From Alcanivorax limicola (GTDB lineage Bacteria; Pseudomonadota; Gammaproteobacteria; Pseudomonadales; Alcanivoracaceae): a stretch of 64,000 nucleotides of DNA. The translations under genes and the position numbers were made by a program. The stretch is taken from assembly GCF_019931215.1 (NCBI RefSeq), contig NZ_JAIOUB010000004.1, positions 1 to 64,000 on the forward strand, written 5' to 3'. Below the pieces are notes generated by a model that saw nothing but the letters and a program-made list of their open reading frames with translations, did no database searches and was not told where the DNA came from. This document shows positions 1 to 7,300 of this stretch, piece by piece. Each line of letters opens with the position of its first letter. Within the stretch, counting starts at the first letter, position 1.

Positions 1-308
1 TCACCAGCATTGCGGACAACATGGTGATCGCCACCGGCACTTCCAGTCGCCACGTCAAGGCCCTGGCCGACAATGTCGCCGAGCAGGCCAAAGCCGCCGG
101 CTACCCGCCCGTGGGCATGGAAGGCCAGCAGAATTCCGAATGGGTACTGGTGGATCTGGGCGATGTCATCGTCCACGTCATGCTGCCCGCCACTCGCGAA
201 TACTACGATCTGGAACGCCTGTGGCGGCAACCGGACCTGCACCCGGATCGGGCACCGAAAGCCGCCAACGATAGCGACGGCAGCACCGACACGCCCCGAG
301 GCGAATAG
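1..308 (+). CDS. rsfS: RsfS ribosomal silencing factor, copy 1 (5' end outside window)
   Basis: This is the distal part of an RsfS/Iojap gene. RsfS binds ribosomal protein L14 and blocks 30S-50S joining under starvation. The reading frame enters from the left edge (first whole codon at base 3) and matches residues 33-133 of the complete copy at 13177-13578 without a single base difference. Visible family landmarks are [30 protein letters not shown] and EYYDLERLW. It is followed 2 bp later by rlmH. The start, and whether this copy is full length and preceded by intact nadD, lie outside the window. The frame is intact to its stop, so the copy is potentially functional. Confidence 0.9.
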   Translation, partial: TSIADNMVIATGTSSRHVKALADNVAEQAKAAGYPPVGMEGQQNSEWVLVDLGDVIVHVMLPATREYYDLERLWRQPDLHPDRAPKAANDSDGSTDTPRGE

Positions 309-310
309 CC

Positions 311-784
311 TTGCGCGTACGGCTGCTGGCCCTGGGCACCCGCATGCCCGGCTGGGTGGACACCGGCGTACAGGAATATGCCAAACGCCTGGCCGGTGAT
401 ATCCGCTTCGAGGTAGAGGAAATCCCCCTGCCCAAACGCAGCGGCCAGGACACCCCCGCCCTGATACGCCAGGAAGCCGACACCCTGCGCAAACGCCTGG
501 CCAAACACCCGGGCGCCCGCACCGTGGCACTGGAAGTGACCGGCCGCCGGATCACCACGCCAAAACTCGCCGACGAACTCGGCCGCCTGCGCGACCTGGG
601 CCAGGACCTCAGCATCATCGTCGGCGGCCCCGACGGCCTCTGCCCGACACTCTCCGGCAGCTGCGACATGCAATGGTCCCTGTCCGACCTGACCCTGCCG
701 CACCCGATGGTGCGGATTCTGCTCGCTGAACAGGTTTATCGGGCATGGAGTATTTTGGCGGGGCATCCGTACCATCGGGGGTGA
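311..784 (+). CDS. rlmH: RlmH 23S rRNA pseudouridine-1915 N3-methyltransferase, copy 1
   Basis: RlmH is a SPOUT-class methyltransferase that uses SAM to methylate pseudouridine 1915 in helix 69 of 23S rRNA. The 157-residue product has the usual length, with the knot motif IIVGGPDGL and the conserved tail QVYRAWSILAGHPYHR. The start is TTG, 2 bp after rsfS, with a GAGG inside the rsfS end. Bases 311-714 are identical to the copy at 13581. From 715 to the stop there are six silent substitutions and an inserted GGG codon, so this protein ends in an additional glycine. The break in identity falls exactly at the 3' end, where an accessory island begins. Confidence 0.93.
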   Translation: MRVRLLALGTRMPGWVDTGVQEYAKRLAGDIRFEVEEIPLPKRSGQDTPALIRQEADTLRKRLAKHPGARTVALEVTGRRITTPKLADELGRLRDLGQDLSIIVGGPDGLCPTLSGSCDMQWSLSDLTLPHPMVRILLAEQVYRAWSILAGHPYHRG

Positions 785-803
785 GGGTTGCTGGTCGGCA
801 CGA

Positions 804-869
804 ACCTGACAATTGGCCGATCTAAAGCTGACAATTGAACGACATGAAACTTGTAACTGGCCATGGCGT
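804..869. repeat. Three consecutive 22-bp imperfect repeats at island left junction
   Basis: Directly after rlmH copy 1, three 22-bp blocks follow each other: 804-825, 826-847 and 848-869. The first two share CTGACAATTG at the same offset. The third keeps a degenerate version (CTTGTAACTGGCC against CTGACAATTGGCC). Regular 22-bp repeats at an element edge resemble multiple transposase-binding sites at IS21-like or Tn7-like ends, but no such transposase is in the window. The block ends exactly where the fic stop codon begins. Confidence 0.5.
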
Positions 870-2018
870 TTAGCGATCAATAGGCGGAATGAAATCTTCG
901 CTTTCCAGCACCTGAATCAGGCTTCTCATCAAGAGGTTATTCATGAAACTGACATGGTAAGTACGGCCGCCCGACCTCAAGGGACTTATCAGCCCGGCCT
1001 CCTTCATCGTGGCGATCTTGTGGGTTCTTTGCCGAGCATCCAGGCCATCGAACGACTTGTTAATATCCCCGGCCTTGAAGCTCTGTTTTCGTACACCCGC
1101 CTGCAGGATTCTTGATTCCGCCTTGGTAATATGTCGCCGCTCTTCGCTCTTTAGCAAAGTTGGGAGCAAAATCCTTTCCAGCAAGAAGTCAAAATCCAAC
1201 AGTTTGTTAAGCTTGGTGACCTCCCCCAGCACTCCGCTTAACACATAGTCACACCAATTAAGCAACGCTGCATCTGTGCCAAGATCCGCCTCCGCAAGAC
1301 GCTCGTAGTAAACATCCCGATCATTACAAAACACTGCGGTCGGATTAAGAATCTTCCCACTCTTGACGTTAAAGCCGTACTTGATCAGCAACGAATACGT
1401 CAGCAATCTCACAACCCTGCCATTACCATTACCAAAAGGGTGGATCCAGGCAAAGCGATGATGTGCTAAGGCCGTCTTCAGCAGATCATACTTCGATGGA
1501 TCATCCCGATTGATAAACCCGATCAATTCGTCCATATAAGGCTGAACAGAGTGCACCTCGGGAGGAATATGCGCCGCATTCTGTATCTGGACGTTCCACG
1601 CTCGGTAAGCCCCCGGCGTTCTATCCCCTTCGTCGTTCAACTCATCAACAACAAGATTATGCAGCTCACGAATAAAGACATGGGTTATCTCAGTACCTTC
1701 ATCGATTTGCTCTTCAATAAAGGTCATCGCCTTCTCAACATTGGCAATCTCAGAGAACCTTTCGTTAGAGCGCTCCCCATGTTCAATTTTTTGCTCAATG
1801 TACTCCGAGATAGTCGTCCGATTTCCCTCGATACGCGCCGAGCCAATACTCTCCAGAATATGGAAAATATTCTTGAGCTGGAAAAATATCCATGGGGCGG
1901 TTGTACCACCCAGTTTCAGCTTGCGGAGGTGGTTCAGCTCCATCAATGTATCTGTCAGCGGCGAGTCAAAATCAGGACTCACCAGCCTCAAGGGGAAATC
2001 CACGTCATGAATGCACAC
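870..2018 (-). CDS. Fic family protein, probable class II AMP-transferase
   Basis: The Fic core motif HPFGNGNGRVVR sits near residues 191-202 of 382. This matches HxFx(D/N)GNGRxxR, the loop that transfers AMP or another nucleotide moiety from a nucleotide to a hydroxyl side chain. An N-terminal SARIEG near residue 60 fits the (S/T)xxxE(G/N) inhibitory helix, placing it among self-inhibited class II Fic proteins. The C-terminal ~110 residues look like a winged-helix region. The start is GTG; no better ATG lies upstream. It is convergent with rlmH copy 1 and AT-richer than the core genes. The target is unknown. It could be a toxin, a regulator or a solitary housekeeping-type Fic enzyme. Confidence 0.88.
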   Translation of the reverse strand: MCIHDVDFPLRLVSPDFDSPLTDTLMELNHLRKLKLGGTTAPWIFFQLKNIFHILESIGSARIEGNRTTISEYIEQKIEHGERSNERFSEIANVEKAMTFIEEQIDEGTEITHVFIRELHNLVVDELNDEGDRTPGAYRAWNVQIQNAAHIPPEVHSVQPYMDELIGFINRDDPSKYDLLKTALAHHRFAWIHPFGNGNGRVVRLLTYSLLIKYGFNVKSGKILNPTAVFCNDRDVYYERLAEADLGTDAALLNWCDYVLSGVLGEVTKLNKLLDFDFLLERILLPTLLKSEERRHITKAESRILQAGVRKQSFKAGDINKSFDGLDARQRTHKIATMKEAGLISPLRSGGRTYHVSFMNNLLMRSLIQVLESEDFIPPIDR

Positions 2019-2130
2019 AACTACATAGACACCATTTAAGCAATTGATTTATATATAATTACACAAAAAACACAGACCCATTAACTACAAAATACACTAA
2101 ACAACAACTACAAGGCAACAAGCGCCCCAT

Positions 2131-2240
2131 CTACACGTAGCCTCCGACTCGCGTAGCGGGCAGCAACGCCTGACTGACCCGGTCTACGGCATCATACTCG
2201 CGTTCGGCCACCAGCTGATGCCCATCGAACGCCGTCAGGG
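2131..2240 (-). pseudogene. Orphan scrap of Rhs core repeat
   Basis: Bases 2191-2240 match 6613-6662 inside the large Rhs gene at 47 of 50 positions, in the same orientation. The frame reads LTAFDGHQLVAEREYD, continues as a recognisable but diverged Rhs repeat (DRVSQALLP) and stops at 2131. There is no start, and the piece abuts the decayed IS3 element across a 12-C tract. It is a displaced remnant of a second Rhs copy. The rest of 2019-2130 is AT-rich and shows nothing recognisable. Confidence 0.75.
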
Positions 2241-2243
2241 TAG

Positions 2244-2255
2244 CCCCCCCCCCCC
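2244..2255. repeat. Homopolymer tract of 12 C
   Basis: Twelve consecutive C residues separate the Rhs scrap from the IS3-type sequence. Such tracts are slippage-prone and could also be a sequencing or assembly weak point. Confidence 0.8.
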
Positions 2256-2274
2256 ACGGCGCCCAGAAGTAGAG

Positions 2275-3051
2275 TCAGGCCACCATGGCCATTTCTGTTT
2301 GGGGGTAATGCCTCCCAGGGCCATGAACCTGTTCAATGGATTCAAACAGCCACCGTGCGAGCCAGTCATACCGTACTGTCCGGTTGTAGCACTCGATATA
2401 GGCGTTCTGTTGCGGTTTTCCCGGCTGGATGTATTCAAGCCGGATGTCGCGCTTCCGCGCCCTGGCTGACAAGGCGCCATTGATGTACTCCGGGCCGTTG
2501 TCGAATCGCAGCGCCCTGGGTTGGCCCCGCCACTCGATGATCTGATCCAGTGCGCGGATAACCCGCTCCGAGGGCAGTGATAGATCCACCTCAATGGCCA
2601 GTCCTTCACGGCTGAAGTCATCCAGCACGGTGAACAGGCGATAGCTGCGACCGTCCTCAAGCTGGTCGTGCATGAAGTCCATCGACCAGCATTCATTGAT
2701 CGCCAAGGGCTCTGCCAGCGGTTCCGGCTTCTCCCGGACTATGTGCTTCTTCGGCTTGATCCGCAGGTTCAGCTCCAGCTCCCGGTAGATGCGGTAAACC
2801 CGTTTGTGATTCCAGCGGTAGCCCTTGACGTTGCGCAGGAACAGGAAGCACAGCCCGAACCCCCGGTTACGCTGATTAGCGGTCAGCCGGATCAGCCAGC
2901 CGGCAATCTCAGAGTTCTCGTCGCTCCGCAGTGGCAGGTACCGATAGCAGGTCTCGCTGATGCCATAGGTCTCGCAGGCCAGTCGAACACTGACGCCGCG
3001 TTCGGCCACGGCCTCCCTCGCCAGCGTGCGCCGCAGGGGAGGCCTCACCAC
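2275..3051 (-). pseudogene. IS3-family transposase OrfB, internally deleted near C-terminus
   Basis: OrfB is the catalytic DDE half of the transposase. The acidic triad is visible as Asp in WSMDFM, Asp in RFDNGPEY and Glu in YIECYNR, with the HTH_21-like N-terminal part before it (YRWNHKRVYRIYRELEL). Family members continue after IEQV with a segment resembling EYATEWLWTYNHERPN and then MALGGITPKQ. Here IEQV is followed directly by out-of-frame sequence, and MALGGITPKQK reappears in another frame at about 2290-2330. This indicates a deletion of some tens of bases whose length is not a multiple of three. The catalytic residues survive but the terminal segment is lost. Confidence 0.8.
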
Positions 3052-3328
3052 TTTTTTTCGAGGGCTTCTTTGCGCAGCTCGGACTTCAGGCGCTCCTCGG
3101 CATACATCTTCTTCAGCCGCCGGTTCTCACCCTCCAGCTCTTTCAGGCGTGCCATCAGGGAGGCGTCCATCTCGCCGTATTTGGCGCGCCATTTGTAGAA
3201 GCTGGCGCTGCTCATGCCGTGCTCACGGCACAGCACAGCACCGGCACCGGCACCGGCACCGGCACACCGGACTCGGCTTGCTTGAGGATCGCTAGGATCT
3301 GGCCGTCCGAAAAACGTGACTTCTTCAT
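3045..3328 (-). pseudogene. IS3-family OrfA, frameshifted at a hexanucleotide repeat
   Basis: OrfA provides the DNA-binding HTH and leucine-zipper part of an IS3 transposase. The expected N-terminus MKKSRFSDGQILAILKQAE starts with ATG at 3328. It runs into four copies of CACCGG (3239-3262, plus strand) and a CAGCA duplication (3231-3240), after which the frame is wrong. The rest, LCREHGMSSASFYKW onward, continues in a different frame to 3045. An upstream start at 3347 restores that frame only with an unrelated N-terminus. The frames overlap orfB by 7 bp, as usual for IS3 programmed frameshifting. Confidence 0.8.
3239..3262. repeat. CACCGG hexanucleotide microsatellite, 4 copies
   Basis: Four perfect tandem copies of CACCGG lie inside the IS3 orfA, flanked by a 5-bp CAGCA duplication at 3231-3240. 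The microsatellite marks the position of the orfA frameshift. Confidence 0.9.
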
Positions 3329-3479
3329 GCAGAATCTTCTTCATCATAGGTTACGAGAAAATTCTACTTTTGAGTACCCTCACTTTTCGAGGGGATTACC
3401 ATTACTCTATTCCACAACGTTAAATACACACAGGAGGATAGGAAAACCAACACCATAAATACCGATGCCTTCGACACAG

Positions 3480-3788
3480 CTACCTCCTTAAACCAATTGC
3501 CATATTAGTAAATTCATCCCTACTCTCACTTCTCTCATGGCTAGACGCCATAGACATATGAAGCAGCTGTGTATTGTCCAGATACTGCAATGGCTGTGCC
3601 GCTATTGAAGTATAGGTGAAGGCCGCTGCCGGAGGCGTTCCAAGTGCATTCAATACATCTCTCATCATGCCATCCCCCAACGATACCTGCATTTGGTCGT
3701 GAACGCCTGCCACAGCATTAACACCCGGGATCTGATTCAGAACCTTCGATACAGGCCCGCTCTCGCAAGCAAAGCAAGGGGCACGCAC
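3480..3788 (-). CDS. Orphan Rhs-type C-terminal fragment
   Basis: The 102-residue product contains LNQIPGVNAVAGVHDQMQV, a segment I associate with C-termini of Rhs and other polymorphic-toxin proteins. The same frame is open upstream to 3860 without a proper start (reading IEGANNIGVQGGPV before the GTG at 3788). It therefore looks like the tail of a longer protein rather than an independent gene. It lies directly downstream of the putative immunity gene, the usual place for displaced Rhs-CT modules. Its stop overlaps nothing. Bases 3351-3479 beyond it are AT-rich with no recognisable feature. It may be untranslated, or a reservoir for recombination with the main Rhs gene. Confidence 0.55.
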   Translation of the reverse strand: MRAPCFACESGPVSKVLNQIPGVNAVAGVHDQMQVSLGDGMMRDVLNALGTPPAAAFTYTSIAAQPLQYLDNTQLLHMSMASSHERSESRDEFTNMAIGLRR

Positions 3789-3856
3789 CGGACCACCTTG
3801 AACACCAATATTATTCGCCCCTTCAATCGGTTGCGTATAGTGGCGCCCCTGGATTC

Positions 3857-4318
3857 TTATCTAGCGCCACTCCCCTTAATCAATTCCAACTTCCTTTGAG
3901 CCAGCCCCCTCCAATATGAATCTTCAATTATCGATACTTGCTCGCTCAGCAAGGACATTACTGCAGCGTCTTCAGAAACCATGTAAAATCCATCTCGTTC
4001 CATTCTATAAAATACATCTATTAAATGGAGCTTAATAACATCGCTCCGCTCAGCACGAAGCCTATCCTCAAGAAAAACAATAATCTTCTCACCATTGCTG
4101 GCCACTGCATCTGCCAAACTTAAATCAGGTGGCCTTACAGCCATTAGCCCTTGTATATAGCAACCCACTTGCTCATCAATAGGGAGACCAATGATGAATT
4201 CTCGCCTCTCAGAACTACTCATTTCTCTGAACTTACTATTAAAATCAAAATCACCAAAAGCATCAGAAGACAACAATACAATAAAAATAAAAAAATAATG
4301 ATTATTATATAAGTTCAT
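3857..4318 (-). CDS. Secreted protein, probable immunity factor to the adjacent Rhs toxin
   Basis: The 153-residue product begins with an apparent signal peptide (MNLYNNHYFFIFIVLLSSDAFG) and continues as a mostly helical, charged domain. I recognise no family. The start codon overlaps the Rhs stop in an ATGA, so translation is coupled to the toxin gene. That position, immediately after a variable toxin C-terminus, is the standard place of an immunity gene. Export to the periplasm would match a periplasm-targeted metallopeptidase toxin. The function is inferred from position only. Confidence 0.6.
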   Translation of the reverse strand: MNLYNNHYFFIFIVLLSSDAFGDFDFNSKFREMSSSERREFIIGLPIDEQVGCYIQGLMAVRPPDLSLADAVASNGEKIIVFLEDRLRAERSDVIKLHLIDVFYRMERDGFYMVSEDAAVMSLLSEQVSIIEDSYWRGLAQRKLELIKGSGAR

Positions 4319-7300
4319 CTTCGCCTCCTAAACAAATCAGATTCAATTCTGTCTTGCAATTCAAACGCATCTCGCTCATAAGAAATAGATCTGTAAGCCT
4401 CATAAGGGCTTCTCCCTCGCACCCGCCCCGAGAAGTACTCAGAAAGGTACCGCGCCCTGAATCTTGCTGAGCCATGGTCGGAATACTGCTTTGCATGCAA
4501 CGCTTCATGTCCAATGAGTGCAATACCTGAAATAGATATCGGATCATATTTCCCAGGAGAGAAATAGATATCGTTACCGTCAGTATAGGCATCTGGATTT
4601 CCCTGCACGTAAAAAGGAATCCCCTCATGCACCCTAATGTCATTAAGATCAAAACCTGAACCGTCAGAAAAATATGGCTCCAACTCGTCAATCACATGTT
4701 CGGGCAATCGATTCCCGCGCTCATGATGCGCCATAGCCTGGCCAAATGTATAAGCAAAGGCTGCCGTCACGGCCCCATTTGCGAACTTGTCTCCGGTCAC
4801 ATGTGCTGCCGTTCCACCCACCATAGCCGACAATGCAGTTTCCGCAGCAACATTGCCGTTGGACCATCCGCTCACCGTGCTGCCCAGTATCGAGCCGGTC
4901 AGGCTACCCTTGAATGCTGCCGAGAAGTCCCCTCCTGTAAATCCCGCAATGGCGCCATGCGCTACGGCTCCACCGACAATCCCGAACCCTGAGACCCAAG
5001 CATTGGCATAGCCTATCGCTGCTGCCTGAGTTCCGGCTCGCAAGGCATGTTCGATGGATTGGCCCCTTCCATAGGCCATGGAACTGGTCGTGACGCCTTG
5101 CACGGCTGCGACACAACCTGGGGTGGCGGTACCTCCTGACGCGACTGAGCATCCGGCTATCGTCACCAGCCCCAGTATTTGCCCGCCATACTTGTTGCGC
5201 TGTACAAACCTCGCCAATTCACGCCCACCATAACGGACCATTGGCTCTAGACCGCCCGTTACGACCCCTCGAATCTCGTTGCGATAACGGCTGTCCACCC
5301 GGCTGAGTTCACGTTTGATGCGGCCACCAACCCCCAATCCAAGACTGAAATACCCGCTCGGGTCGGTGTAGCTCATCGGGTTATTGCCGACGTAGCTGTA
5401 GCGGTTATAGGCATCGGTGCTGCCCATGCCCTTCACCACCGGGTCGGCGCTCAGGAAGCGCCCCACTGCCGGATCAAATATCCGCCCGCCCATGTGGATG
5501 ATGCCCACATGATCAAGCATTTCATGGCCGGTGAAGCCTTTGCTGGTGGCCTGGGTGTAGCGCTGGGTGTCGTACCAGTTGCCATCGGTCATCGCCAACC
5601 AGTTCATGGGCTCACGCGGGCGGCCCCAGGGATCGTAGCGGTGGCGCTCTGTGACGCCGCCAAGGGCATCGGTCACGGCGGTGATCGAGCCCAGTACGTC
5701 AGCAAAGGTGTAGGACTCAACGGCACCGGCATAGTCCATGTCCTCGAAGGACAAGATCAGGCCGCCTGCGAGCTGGTAGCGCTCGCGTGTGCCTGCGTTC
5801 GGCCCGCCCTGCGTGGTGGTGATTTCGTAAGCACCGAAACTCCATTGCTCTATCGTGGCGCCATCAATCTCGTGGGTCTGCTTGAGCAGTTCACGATTGA
5901 TGCCGTAGATAAAGCTGCCGCTGGCGCTCGTACCATCAATCTCGGTCGGCTTGCCGAAGGCGTTGTAGGCAATGGTGTTGCCGTTGCCCTGGATCATCTG
6001 GCCGCCTTCGTCGTAGCAATAGCTGCGATTTACGGTGCCGCTTACTGAGGTGACAGCATGGGGGCCGGGCTGGTAGGTGTCGCCACCGACAGTACAAGAT
6101 TCGCCGTACTGATAATTCCCTACGTCCGAACGGCTCTCAATATTGCCACCAGAGGCATACTGAACCAGCTGGGCATAGGACTGCGAGGGCTGATTCAGAT
6201 TCTCGATGCTGGCCTCGACCATGCGGTCCACATTATCGTATTCAAAGTATTCACTGATGTGCTGGTTGATGAGCGGTAGGGTTTCCTGGCGCGAGCGCAT
6301 CGAGCCTGCGGCATTGAAGGTGTAGCTCTCGCTCTGGATATCCCAGCCGGTAGAGATCATTTTCTTTGAGCGCACCTGGCTGAGGATGCCGGTGGCGGCG
6401 TCATAGGCATGCTGGCGGCGGATGGCGCCGTTGCTGAGATGCTCTTCGGTTACGGCACCTCGCGCGTCGGCCTCCAGGGCCCGCCAGTAGAAGACCTGTG
6501 AGCCGGGCACGCCAACCTCTGACAGGAAACCTTGCGCATTGTACTCACGGCGGATTTCCAGGGGATCTTCACCCTGGGTGGGCAGCCTCTCCAGACTGAC
6601 TCTGCCTGAATCATCATACTCACGCTCGGCCACCAGCTGGTGCCCATCGAACGCCGTCAGGGAACCATGCACTCGGCCCAGGGCATCGTAAAACAGCCAC
6701 TGTTCGTAACCTTCGGACGTAGACGTGCTGGCCAGGCGGCCGATGCCTTTTGAGGGGTCGTCGTAGGCCCAGGTGGCATCGAATGTACTACCGTCACAAC
6801 CCGCTTTCGCGGCGGCCAGGGCGGCCTCCCAGTTCAGGCCTGCGGCGTAATCATCCACGCGCGCGACTTTGCGGCCCAGCACATCGTAAGCGGTGCAGAT
6901 CCGCCGCCCGTTGCCGCTTTCCTGCAGCACTACCTGATCGAAGCCGTCATAGCCGTAGCGCCAAGTGCCGGTACTGGGGTCGCTGAAGGCCAGACGCCGG
7001 CCCATGTCGTCGTAGGTAGTTTGCAGCACCATGTCCTGGGTGGTCACGGCTAGTTGGTTGTCGAAGGCGTCGTAGGTAAAGGTGATCTGCCGGCTCGCGT
7101 TGTCGGTGATGGTGCGGGTATTGCCGGTCACGTCCTCCGTCGTAGTCTGGGTGCGCTCGTGAAGCTGGGCGTCCACTGGATCTACCCAACTGGCAGTCTG
7201 GCTGTTGGTCAGCCCGGCATAGCTGTAGGACATAATCAGCCCCGAGCTCGACTGTTCCGACAGAACCCGACCCATCACATCTCGCTGAAGCACCGTATTC

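Larger units (their letters stand above)
1..784. repeat. Left copy of the large rsfS-rlmH direct repeat
   Basis: Bases 1-714 are identical to 13271-13984, and 715-784 are the diverged tail aligned with 13985-14051. The left limit is not visible because the repeat is cut by the window edge. The two copies bracket the accessory island. Confidence 0.95.
2256..3350 (-). mobile_element. Decayed IS3-family insertion sequence
   Basis: The block contains overlapping orfA and orfB frames of an IS3-family element on the minus strand. The orfA helix-turn-helix section includes CREHGMSSASFYKWRAKYG. The orfB DDE integrase core includes CWSMDFMHD, LRFDNGPEY and AYIECYNRTVRYDWL. I could not see clear terminal inverted repeats or a target duplication, so the ends are approximate. 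Both frames carry damage (see the two pseudogenes), so the element is probably inactive. It sits between two Rhs-derived fragments and may have been inserted into, or mediated rearrangement of, an older Rhs module. Confidence 0.85.

Noticed and set aside
5494-6048. Plus-strand open frame of 184 codons within the Rhs gene
   Set aside because: It lies opposite the RHS core, which is highly conserved on the minus strand; no ribosome binding site or family features.
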